Source of the DNA: CAZADA01 sp964636945
GTDB lineage: Bacteria > Pseudomonadota > Alphaproteobacteria > Caulobacterales > Maricaulaceae
DNA: 37,494 nt
Reading direction: 5' to 3'
Assembly (NCBI GenBank): GCA_964636945.1
Contig: CAZWVH010000028.1
Coordinates: 1 to 37,494, forward strand
Shown here: piece by piece, positions 26,556-33,723 of the stretch
Numbering within the stretch: the first letter of the stretch is position 1
How the letters are laid out: every line of letters begins with the position of its first letter
The notes under the pieces: model-generated
What the model was told of the DNA's origin: nothing
Databases searched by the model: none
Seen by the model: the letters and a program-made list of their open reading frames with translations, nothing else
Position numbers and translations under genes: made by a program

Positions 26556-27584
26556 ATGCGCAATTTTGTGACCACTGAAGATTGGTCCCGCGAGGAGCTG
26601 ACCAACCTTTTGGTGCACGCTCGCGGATTTCGGCGCGCTCCGCGAGGCGCCATGTTCGCCGGCCGCGCCGCGGGGATCGTGTCCATGATGGACACAGCGC
26701 GCACGCGCTTTGGCCGAAATGATTTGCATTTGGCGGCGAGTCAACTGGGCGGCGCGGCGATGGTGGCTGCAGGTCCCCCTGAACGAGGGTCAGTCCTTTT
26801 CGAGCTGCGCGACGGCGCAGTCATGGATGGCGAGGCGGAGTTGCATTTGCGCGATGCGGTGCGCGCCCTTTCACAACAATACGATGTGCTGGCCATTGAC
26901 GCCCCGGTTGATCCCACTGTGCCTGCGCCGGCGCGGCCCGATGAGCTGGTCACGACATTCGTGCGGCATTCCGACGTGCCGGTGATCACACTTGAGCATG
27001 TGTCCGCGCCTTGCCAAGAATTGGCGCTCATGATGGCGCTGCACGATCGATATGGGGTGGGCGATGGTCGCACATTTTTGCTGACATGGACGCCGGCTCC
27101 ACGCCCTCAAAGCCCGGCAATCGCCAACTCCGCCCTCATTGCAGCGGCAAAATTTGGGTTCCATGTGCGGGTGCTGATCCCCGATCATCGCTTTCAGCTC
27201 GACCGGCATATGATGGATGTGGCCACTGACGAAGCGGACGCCAATATGCGTTCGGTGTCAGTCACCACCGACGTGGATACCGCCTATGAGGGTGTGGACG
27301 CGGTTTATGCCGTCAATTGGACTGCGCCTGATTTTTACGGAAAGTGGAATGAGGAAAACAATGTTCGACGCAAGTCGGGAGTGGACCGGTTCATTGTCGA
27401 CGAAGCCAAAATGCGATTGACCAACAGCGCTTTGGTCAGCCGTCCCTTGCCCTTCCGGCGCAATGTGGAGATCAGCGACGAGATCGCCAATTCAGAACGC
27501 TTCATTGCCTACGAAGAAGCAGAAAACCGCATTCATGTGCTCAAAGCGCTGATCACCAGTTCAGTTGGGCGCAGTAGCGGCTGA
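26556..27584 (+). CDS. N-acetylornithine carbamoyltransferase homologue with altered active site
   Basis: The 342-residue protein aligns along its whole length with AOTC-type transcarbamylases: TEDWSREELTNLL at the start, then LTWTPAPRPQSPAIANSAL, DVDTAYEGVDAVYAVNW, FIVDEAKMRLTN, RRNVEISD and EEAENRIHVLKAL. However, the carbamoyl-phosphate loop (SMRTRTS in AOTC) reads DTARTRFGRND. HPCQ is APCQ (histidine lost) and HCLPLRRNV is RPLPFRRNV (His and Cys lost). The substrate-side half is better kept, including the lysine of DEAKM. Loss of all three carbamoyl-phosphate elements argues against normal catalysis, so it may be a binding or regulatory paralogue or have a new reaction. AGGAGGG precedes ATG 26556; the frame is open. 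Confidence 0.85.
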   Translation: MRNFVTTEDWSREELTNLLVHARGFRRAPRGAMFAGRAAGIVSMMDTARTRFGRNDLHLAASQLGGAAMVAAGPPERGSVLFELRDGAVMDGEAELHLRDAVRALSQQYDVLAIDAPVDPTVPAPARPDELVTTFVRHSDVPVITLEHVSAPCQELALMMALHDRYGVGDGRTFLLTWTPAPRPQSPAIANSALIAAAKFGFHVRVLIPDHRFQLDRHMMDVATDEADANMRSVSVTTDVDTAYEGVDAVYAVNWTAPDFYGKWNEENNVRRKSGVDRFIVDEAKMRLTNSALVSRPLPFRRNVEISDEIANSERFIAYEEAENRIHVLKALITSSVGRSSG

Positions 27585-27632
27585 TCCAGCCGCCACCCGT
27601 CGGTCATTCGGTCCGTGGGTTTGCCCGCCAGT

Positions 27633-28112
27633 CTAGTGACGGTGTCGATATCTGCCGCGGTGATGACGATGGCCGCGTCCCACATACCGCACCAGATATC
27701 GGGAGCCATCGACCACATAGGCATGGCCGCGCGGGCTGAAGCATACGCGGTAGGAAACAATTGCCGGGCGCCCGCGATAATAGCTGCGATCGGTCAATCG
27801 TTCGCAATAGGCGTGGCGCCGGCCATGCCCGTGGCGTCGCCCGCGCGGATGATGGCCTCTATAGCCGTAGTGATAGTGGCGGTCGAAATGTGGATGGCGG
27901 GCGCCGTAAACCGGGCGGCCATACCCATGCACTGGACCGCTGCGATGGTGGGGGTGGGAGTTCAGCGAAAAGCTCACGCGTCCGTCGCTATCAAAGTACA
28001 ACCGGATGCGAGACTGGTCATCTGCGGCCGCGGGCGATGCTGCTGCGAGAGTTGCGCCCATCAGCAAAGCGCCGCTCAGGCGCCAAAGCGGCCTCAAGGA
28101 TTTCAGGATCAT
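27633..28112 (-). CDS. Secreted histidine- and arginine-rich protein, unknown
   Basis: The 159-residue product has a clear signal peptide (MILKSLRPLWRLSGALLMG, cleavage near ASPAAA-DD). The mature part is short and rich in His, Arg, Tyr and Gly, with runs such as HPHHRSGPVHGYG, HFDRHYHYGYRGHH and HRHHRGRYRHRH at the very C-terminus. Two cysteines (CERL and CFSP) could form a disulfide. GGAG is placed 6 nt before ATG 28112. Several open frames overlap on the other strand but lack a signal peptide and ribosome binding site. The composition suggests periplasmic metal binding or interaction with the envelope, which is inference. It is convergent with the carbamoyltransferase-like gene. Confidence 0.7.
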   Translation of the reverse strand: MILKSLRPLWRLSGALLMGATLAAASPAAADDQSRIRLYFDSDGRVSFSLNSHPHHRSGPVHGYGRPVYGARHPHFDRHYHYGYRGHHPRGRRHGHGRRHAYCERLTDRSYYRGRPAIVSYRVCFSPRGHAYVVDGSRYLVRYVGRGHRHHRGRYRHRH

Positions 28113-28258
28113 GATTCGCTCCAAACAATGTAACCCTCGCAATTGGGGGGATAATGGAGCGGCCATGAAGCGCCAATGAATGAATAGAAGCTGACATATT
28201 CGCGGACTTCATTGGCCCAAATTGCGCGCTATTGGCATTGATCCATCGGCTTGGCCAG

Positions 28259-28627
28259 TTAACCTGGGTGTTTTTCGTCTTTGTTTGTCGTTGCGACGGC
28301 ACGCTGCTCGTCCCAGGCGCGAAACTCATACTGGATGCACTGTTCGATCAGGGTGCGCCAGACGGTTTCAGCGATGAGGGGGTCCAGCCCCGCGCGTCGG
28401 GCGGACTTCAGCACCTTGGCCACCACATCTTCGATGCGCACAGGATCGCGCACCACGTCGCGCGTGGGCTTTATCCGCGCCGCAGCGTCCATCAAGGCTT
28501 GGCGTTCGGCGAGAATGGTTACCAATAGCCGATCAATGCGATCCACTTCATAGCGAACATCGCGCATGGTTTCGCACGCTTGGGGCGTTTTGAGTCTGGG
28601 ATCTCGCGGGTCTTCAATCATGGACAT
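28259..28627 (-). CDS. Chorismate mutase (AroQ type)
   Basis: This small all-helical enzyme converts chorismate to prephenate for phenylalanine and tyrosine synthesis. The 122 residues include the helix 1 motif VRYEVDRIDRLLVTILAERQ, with the arginine and lysine pattern of AroQ, then AARIKPTRDVVRDPVR and the C-terminal helix LIAETVWRTLIEQCIQYEF. There is no signal peptide, so it is cytoplasmic. The start is uncertain: ATG 28627, ATG 28621 and TTG 28648 are all in frame with no strong ribosome binding site. It is not fused to prephenate dehydratase. It lies divergent from the alkaline phosphatase gene, with about 215 nt between them. Confidence 0.9.
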   Translation of the reverse strand: MSMIEDPRDPRLKTPQACETMRDVRYEVDRIDRLLVTILAERQALMDAAARIKPTRDVVRDPVRIEDVVAKVLKSARRAGLDPLIAETVWRTLIEQCIQYEFRAWDEQRAVATTNKDEKHPG

Positions 28628-28775
28628 ATCATGCCGAATGTGCGCCAAACCGCTGACCTGCGCGACAGTGACACATCACCTCAGGCGCTGATCTCGCTGC
28701 AATGGGCTAAAGCCAAAGCGTTTGCCAGGTCAATTGCACGCGACTGGGTTGGCTCCTCGCCGCCACTTAACCGGG

Positions 28776-28809
28776 CTGTCGTACGACTGTCACGCTGCTG
28801 GGCCATAAG
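28776..28809 (+). promoter_or_regulatory. Pho box and -10 element upstream of the alkaline phosphatase gene
   Basis: CTGTCGTACGACTGTCAC at 28776-28793 is two CTGTC-type direct repeats spaced as in the 18-nt PhoB binding site; the consensus is CTGTCAT, four A/T-rich bases, then CTGTCAY. The box ends 10 nt before CATAAG (28804-28809), which is a plausible -10 element, and PhoB boxes normally replace the -35 in this geometry. The alkaline phosphatase start codon is 33 nt further on. Location and match make phosphate-starvation control very likely. Confidence 0.75.
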
Positions 28810-28842
28810 AGGGGAACAATGTCGAAAGTTTAGGGGATGGTC

Positions 28843-30408
28843 ATGACCAATGGGACCCGTTTTGCAATTTTCGCGACGGCAAGCGTGTGCGCAGGTTTTG
28901 TCACTGCTTCATGCGTGAGCCAGGCCAACACGGGAGCGATGGTGTTGCGCGAGGGCGTGCCCCAAGCAGGCGATCCCTACTTTCAGCAGGGGATGGAAGC
29001 ACTCTCAGCCAAAGTGGACGTGGCTCCCGCCGAACGGCCGGCGCGCAATCTCATTGTCTTTGTGGGTGACGGCATGGGCGTGGCCACCGTTACTGCCGCG
29101 CGTATTCACGCAGGACAGTTGGCGGGCGAAGACGGCGAGAGCTATGAGCTGGCCATGGATCGGTTCCCCCATACAGCTTTATCGCGCACATACAGTCACG
29201 ACTTCCAAGTTTCGGATTCGGCCGCAACGGCAACGGCCATGGTTGCGGGCGTCAAAACCCGGTCGGGCGTGGTCAACGTAACCAGCCAGGTTGAGCGTGG
29301 TGATTGCGCCGCCGCGCAGTCCCAGGAGACCCGCACCCTGTTCGAATTGGCTGAAAGCGCAGGTTTGGCCACCGGCGTTGTGTCTACGGCGCGCTTGACC
29401 CACGCCACGCCGGCATCGGTTTATGCGCACAGCCCAAGCCGTGACTGGGAAAACGATCGGGCGCTCGGCGCTGCAGCCGAGCAGGGCTGCAAGGATATAG
29501 CCGCGCAGTTGATCGATTGGCCCGCTGGTGATGGATTGGAAATTGCGTTGGGCGGCGGACGGGCGAATTTCCTGGCCGCCGGTACGGCCGATCCAGAGTA
29601 CGATGACCTCATAAGCGCGCGCGGCGACAACCGTGACTTAACGGCCCAATGGACGCAACGGTCGGCAGACCACGCCTATATCTGGAATGCGGATCAGTTC
29701 GCCCAGATTGATTTCTCCGGTCCGGCCAAGGTCTTAGGACTATTTGAGCCCTCGCACATGCAGTATGACGCCGATCGCGGTGACGATGCGGCCGGCGAGC
29801 CCAGCCTGGAAGAGATGACGCGCGCTGCAATTCAGCGGCTGTCACAGTCGGATGCGGGCTATGTGCTGATGGTCGAGGGGGGACGGATTGATCACGCGCA
29901 CCATGCCGGCAATGCAGCGCGGGCGCTGACAGATGTGATCGCATTCGACAATGCTGTTGCCGCCGCTCTGGAATTGACCAGTCAGGACGATACGTTGGTG
30001 GTCGTCACGGCTGACCACAGCCACACCATGACCATTGCCGGATATGCCGCGCGTGGAAATCCGATCCTGGGACTGTCACGCTTGCCCGGCGGCGCCGCGT
30101 CGACGGGATTTGACGGCAAGCCCTATACCACATTGGGCTATATCAATGGACCTGGCGCGGTCTTTGGGCCTGGATTTGATCCGAGCAATGGGCGGCCAGA
30201 TTTATCTGATGAGGACGTTCAAGCCCTTGATCACCGGCAGCAGGCGCTGGTCCCATCTCGATCCGAAACCCATGCGGGTGAGGACGTGATGATCTATGCC
30301 TGGGGCCCCTTTGACGGATTGTTTGCCGGCACGGTGGAACAGAATTTCATCTTCCACGCGCTGGCCTACGCCAGCGATATGGCGAGGCGCGCACCGATTG
30401 CGCCGTAA
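28843..30408 (+). CDS. phoA: Alkaline phosphatase, probable lipoprotein
   Basis: This metal-dependent phosphomonoesterase should act outside the cytoplasm. The 521-residue protein has a lipobox-type signal ending VTASC (Cys24), then the metal site NLIVFVGDGMG, the nucleophilic serine in DSAATATAMVAGVKT (about residue 126), EGGRIDHAHHAGN and VVTADHSHTM. These are the conserved metal and catalytic motifs of the PhoA family. ATG 28843 has AGGGG 6 nt upstream, while ATG 28837 abuts that site. A Pho box precedes the gene. Lipid anchoring is unusual compared with the soluble E. coli enzyme but is seen in other bacteria. Confidence 0.93.
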   Translation: MTNGTRFAIFATASVCAGFVTASCVSQANTGAMVLREGVPQAGDPYFQQGMEALSAKVDVAPAERPARNLIVFVGDGMGVATVTAARIHAGQLAGEDGESYELAMDRFPHTALSRTYSHDFQVSDSAATATAMVAGVKTRSGVVNVTSQVERGDCAAAQSQETRTLFELAESAGLATGVVSTARLTHATPASVYAHSPSRDWENDRALGAAAEQGCKDIAAQLIDWPAGDGLEIALGGGRANFLAAGTADPEYDDLISARGDNRDLTAQWTQRSADHAYIWNADQFAQIDFSGPAKVLGLFEPSHMQYDADRGDDAAGEPSLEEMTRAAIQRLSQSDAGYVLMVEGGRIDHAHHAGNAARALTDVIAFDNAVAAALELTSQDDTLVVVTADHSHTMTIAGYAARGNPILGLSRLPGGAASTGFDGKPYTTLGYINGPGAVFGPGFDPSNGRPDLSDEDVQALDHRQQALVPSRSETHAGEDVMIYAWGPFDGLFAGTVEQNFIFHALAYASDMARRAPIAP

Positions 30409-30446
30409 GGAGCAGGGTTGCGCGCCGGCCGTTTCATCAGTGTGGA

Positions 30447-31052
30447 TTAATTGGCTGCGTTATAGCCATTGAGTATGGATTGACGAAGCTGGGTCGCCAT
30501 CTCAACGCCCTGTTCAACGCCGGCGAATGTGGCGTCTCCGCGTACAACCCATTCACTGCCATCGGCAAACCATAAGCCCACATATACCGGGATGCCATTG
30601 GCGCGGTTGGCCTCGATGACAGAGCCAAACAAGTTTGACGAAGGATCGTCGCCAAGGCCTTCCAAGGTCACCGGCAAAGCGTTTGGATATTGCGCCATGG
30701 TGCGCCGCATGGCCTGGTTCCAAGTGGTCGCCGGGCTGCCTTCACCAGCAAGGTCGGGCTGATCGGCGCGGACGATGACGATGTTGGCCTGGCTGCCAAT
30801 CGCTTCGCTGAAATAAAGACACGTGATCCCAAAGTGCCGACCGCTGGGCTGACCGTCAAAGCTGAGAATATCGTACAGCGTTGCGTCTCCAAGCGATGCA
30901 GGACAAACGGCGCCGGAGGGGTCGTGAGTGATGTTCCCATCGCCATCTTCCGACCAGAATTGCGGCGCTTCTTCAGCCTCGTCCTGGCTCATTGCAGGAG
31001 CGCACACAAGCGCAATTGTGGATACAGCGATGCTCAACGCGCGAAACTTCAT
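30447..31052 (-). CDS. Secreted protein of unknown function
   Basis: The 201-residue product has a signal peptide (MKFRALSIAVSTIALVCAPAMS, cleavage near AMS-QDE). The mature part begins with an acidic stretch and contains QFWSEDGDGNITHDPSG, AVCPASLGD and ITCLYFSEA (two cysteines, possible disulfide), and a C-terminal helix. I do not recognise a family. ATG 31052 is used because AAGGA is 8 nt upstream; ATG 31061 directly abuts that sequence. It is convergent with alkaline phosphatase, 38 nt away, so it is unlikely to share its promoter. Confidence 0.78.
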   Translation of the reverse strand: MKFRALSIAVSTIALVCAPAMSQDEAEEAPQFWSEDGDGNITHDPSGAVCPASLGDATLYDILSFDGQPSGRHFGITCLYFSEAIGSQANIVIVRADQPDLAGEGSPATTWNQAMRRTMAQYPNALPVTLEGLGDDPSSNLFGSVIEANRANGIPVYVGLWFADGSEWVVRGDATFAGVEQGVEMATQLRQSILNGYNAAN

Positions 31053-31222
31053 AGTGTTCATTCCTTAGCTCAAGCTGTGCCCGCGACCATAACGCTTTAT
31101 GCGCAGAGGAAAAGACGCTCTGCGCAATCAGCTGCGTGAATTGCCTGTGATGGCTGATTGCCGTTGGAAACGAGTTACAGCGACGTTGACGCGGCGCGCG
31201 AATGCGCTTCCGATGACCGAAA

Positions 31223-31237
31223 TTAATATGTCCTTAG
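31223..31237 (+). promoter_or_regulatory. CtrA-like binding site upstream of flbT
   Basis: TTAATATGTCCTTAG matches the CtrA consensus TTAA-N7-TTAA at seven of eight conserved positions. It lies 112 nt before the flbT start in a 296-nt gap (31053-31348). CtrA controls flagellar genes in Caulobacter-like bacteria, which fits the neighbour. A single near-match can arise by chance in this AT-richer stretch. The rest of the gap shows no tRNA or clear terminator. Confidence 0.35.
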
Positions 31238-31348
31238 CAATTTCAGTCAAAAGGACTTGGTTAACGAACACACGATAGTATGGGTGTATTGGAGTAATTG
31301 CGCGAGACTACCGAGTGTGTGTCCGCATGTATAGGGAGCGATTACCTG

Positions 31349-31747
31349 ATGCCGTTGAAACTGTCCTTGCGACCGGGCGAGCGATTTGTCCTGAATGGCG
31401 CAGTTGTGGAGAATGGCGATCGGCGCTCCACTTTGGTGTTGCAAAATCGTGCAGCCATTCTTCGTGAACGCGACATTATGCAAGTTGATGACGCAGATAC
31501 GCCGGCTCGCCGCATCTATTTTCCAATCATGATGATGTACCTGGAAGACGAAAATAAACAGGAACATTATGATGAATTCGTAAGGTACATGACCGAATTC
31601 ATTGATGCTGTGTTTAATCAGGATATTTTGCAAAAGTGCATTGAAATCAACAACAATGTCGCCTCGCAGGAGTTCTATAAGGCGCTAAGCGGGTGCCGCG
31701 AATTGATTCACTATGAAAACGTCCGCTTAAGAAACTCCCATTCATAA
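31349..31747 (+). CDS. flbT: Flagellin post-transcriptional regulator FlbT
   Basis: FlbT in Caulobacter binds the 5' untranslated region of flagellin mRNA and promotes its decay until the hook is complete. The 132-residue protein begins MPLKLSLRPGERFVLNGAVV, followed by LVLQNRAAILRERDIM and ARRIYFPIMMMYLED, all typical of FlbT. The C-terminal third is more divergent. An in-frame extension starts at 31298, but ATG 31349 is the family start; GGGAG lies about 12 nt upstream. No flaF or other flagellar biosynthesis gene is next to it, which is unusual. Base composition here is more AT-rich than in surrounding genes. The downstream gene encodes a flagellin-like protein. Confidence 0.92.
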   Translation: MPLKLSLRPGERFVLNGAVVENGDRRSTLVLQNRAAILRERDIMQVDDADTPARRIYFPIMMMYLEDENKQEHYDEFVRYMTEFIDAVFNQDILQKCIEINNNVASQEFYKALSGCRELIHYENVRLRNSHS

Positions 31748-31862
31748 TGATCCCCAGTTGATCTGATGAACTTGCGATCGCGGGTGTTTGCGCAATGCAA
31801 TGCTCATTGGTCGCTCGCACTTTCGGCCTAGCACCGGACATTTTGGGGGTAGATGAAGTACA

Positions 31863-32645
31863 ATGATAAAAGCTGAACAATTAAAAGATCCTGCGAAGGT
31901 TTCGGTAGATAACCAGATCCCGTACGCGAAGACGTCAACGGAGCCCGGCGACCAGACTGGCCCAGAACTTGCCGGTTCAGCTGAAGAACTGGCGCCTGTC
32001 ATTCAAGTCGCTCGCTCAGCTCTGAACGCGCTTCAAACTGAGTTGAGAGCATTGCGGGTGCGCACTGGCGCCGTCGAATTGGGCGCGAATGCCGTGGTTG
32101 CTCTGGATGGCGTCATCAAGGATGGAAATACTACGCTGGCCCGCATGCGTTCAGACATCGCCAATGCGGAAGCGGATGGTCGAAATTTGCTCGACGGATC
32201 CTTGCCGCCCCGTGTGACCACGATTGGCGGGCCGATCGAAGCAAACTGTCCCTCGCTTCCTGGCGTTAATCTGAATGCGTGGCTGGATGCGATCGTCGGG
32301 GCCTTTGATGCGTACAGGCACACCGGAAATCTCAGCGCGCTGGACCGACAAATGGCCAATGCGGATGCATCATTGGCCCAAGTTTGCACGGTGATCGACG
32401 CCGCTTGGCGCAATGTTCAAACCCATTGGGCCATGATCAGCCTCGTTCGCAACAAAGCCTCAGAAACCTGGCTCGTTGATGCGACAAGCGCCGAGACGGC
32501 TGAAGCTCGCCGGCTCAAGGAATTGCTTTGTTCCCAGCAAGGTCCGTCCAAGCCAGCGGTGTCCGACACCCGCGCCTCCCGGACAATTTTGTCCCTGTTT
32601 AAGGATAGCGGCGGCCGCTCCCGTTCGGCGGCGTCTGGGGTCTAA
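31863..32645 (+). CDS. Divergent flagellin-like protein lacking the N-terminal D0 segment
   Basis: The 260-residue protein is not an obvious flagellin, but two parts resemble one. Residues 40-112 read like the D1 helices of alphaproteobacterial flagellins, ending in RSDIANAEADGRNLLDGS (flagellins: LRDQI...FNGTNLLDG). Residues 158-246 read like the C-terminal D1/D0 helices, with ETWLVDATSAETAEARRLKE (flagellins: GNLVDADMAKESARLQAL) and TILSLF at 241-246 (flagellins end in SLLSLFR). The conserved N-terminal D0 region with VNTN and ALQNL is absent and replaced by about 40 polar residues. A 14-residue polar tail follows the LSLF motif. GGGGGTAG precedes ATG 31863. FlbT is encoded 115 nt upstream. 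Homology is my inference from motif spacing, and an unrelated helical protein remains possible. Confidence 0.55.
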   Translation: MIKAEQLKDPAKVSVDNQIPYAKTSTEPGDQTGPELAGSAEELAPVIQVARSALNALQTELRALRVRTGAVELGANAVVALDGVIKDGNTTLARMRSDIANAEADGRNLLDGSLPPRVTTIGGPIEANCPSLPGVNLNAWLDAIVGAFDAYRHTGNLSALDRQMANADASLAQVCTVIDAAWRNVQTHWAMISLVRNKASETWLVDATSAETAEARRLKELLCSQQGPSKPAVSDTRASRTILSLFKDSGGRSRSAASGV

Positions 32646-32653
32646 GGCAATCG

Positions 32654-33133
32654 CTATTGCTGGCGACCGCCACCAAACCGTCCACGCAATGACGTGATCA
32701 TCGTTTCCATTTCCGCAGATGTCACAATGCCATCGCCATCGGCGTCTGCGTTCATGATGCGCACGGGTTGGCCCACATACTCGTCGCGTGAGACCATGCC
32801 GTCATCATTGGAGTCTAACCGAGCAAACGGATCGCGATTGCCGCGACCGAAGCGACCGGCGCGTTCGCCGGCGCCTAGCCCGGCGGCGTCAACAAGGTCT
32901 TCGGCCTCGCTGCGCTCGACAAAGCCGTCGGCGTTGAGATCCATCGTTGCAAAGGCTTCAACGCGAGCTTGCTCGACTTCACTGGCGTCAATTCCGCCAT
33001 CACCGTTGAGATCAAGGCGCTCGATGAGCGAGGCGATCCGGTCAGCCGGTTCCTGCTGAGCGTTCGCGACGGTACTGAAACTGAGGCCAATACACGAAGC
33101 GGCGATGAGAGACGTGAGCGTGCGTGCGATCAT
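32654..33133 (-). CDS. Secreted EF-hand calcium-binding protein
   Basis: The 159-residue product has a signal peptide (MIARTLTSLIAASCIGL, cleavage near VANA-QQ) and four EF-hand loops: DLNGDGGIDASE, DLNADGFVERSE, DSNDDGMVSRDE and DADGDGIVTSAE. All have Asp or Asn at coordinating positions and Glu at position 12, so calcium binding is expected. A GRFGRGN linker separates pairs, and the C-terminus is GRFGGGRQQ. ATG 33133 is preceded by AAAGGA about 10 nt upstream; an upstream TTG at 33166 is less likely. The role is unknown. It lies 70 nt downstream of an M23 peptidase remnant on the same strand. Confidence 0.88.
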   Translation of the reverse strand: MIARTLTSLIAASCIGLSFSTVANAQQEPADRIASLIERLDLNGDGGIDASEVEQARVEAFATMDLNADGFVERSEAEDLVDAAGLGAGERAGRFGRGNRDPFARLDSNDDGMVSRDEYVGQPVRIMNADADGDGIVTSAEMETMITSLRGRFGGGRQQ

Positions 33134-33203
33134 AGAATTTCGATCCTTTGGGAGATTTGTCGACAAAGCCCTTCAACGCACGCTCGATGTCAATTCCGTC
33201 GTT

Positions 33204-33601
33204 CTATCCGGCGTTGGAGAATAGGGTGAAGAACTGGTCCGGGTCGTAGTTATTGTCGTTCCACCACACTTCTAGATGCAGGTGGGGCCCCGTGCTACGG
33301 CCAGAACTGCCGACCCGCGCGATGACGTCACCGGGCACAAACGAGTCGCCCACAGTCCGTTCAAAGCCATTGAGCTGGCAAGGCGCATTGTCGCCCCGTT
33401 CACCAAGATCACTTCCATGGTGTTGCCATATCCATCCTTATCGCCGGTGAATGTGACCACACCGGCGAGGGGCGCGAGCACTGGCGAACGCTCGACGCTT
33501 CCAATCCGTACACAAATTAAGTCGATCTTTTTGGTATCGACGGGAGACGAAGGCGGTGTACGGACGTTGATCAGGGCACGGATTTCAGAGCGTGCCGCCA
33601 T
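33204..33601 (-). pseudogene. Frameshifted and 5'-truncated M23 (LytM-type) peptidase remnant
   Basis: Reading the minus strand from 33601 gives SPVLAPLAGVVTFTG, then DKDGYGNTMEVILVNG, typical of the M23 core. At the C4 run 33394-33397 the frame breaks. The correct continuation in the next frame is DNAPCQLNGFERTVGDSF, VPGDVIARVGSSGRSTG and PHLHLEVWWN, ending at a stop at 33204-33206. The HLH metal motif is thus out of frame. Adding one base to the run restores a continuous domain. The upstream part lacks a signal peptide and the usual HxxxD histidine (a threonine sits there), so the 5' end also looks decayed. A sequencing error at the homopolymer could explain the frameshift, but not the missing N-terminus. 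Confidence 0.7.
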
Positions 33602-33723
33602 ATCTCGAGCGAAAAGCACACGTCGGTCCTTGGCCGGCCAGACTGAGGAGTGATCGATCACGCTCTTGTCGAACCAAGGGGTGAGCAGGCAAGCTGACCG
33701 CAAAATCCAAGGAGGTCTGAGAG

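Noticed and set aside
27615..28133. Open frame of 172 codons on the plus strand across the His-rich gene
   Set aside because: The minus-strand reading has a signal peptide, a well-placed GGAG ribosome binding site and His clusters. The plus reading has none of these.
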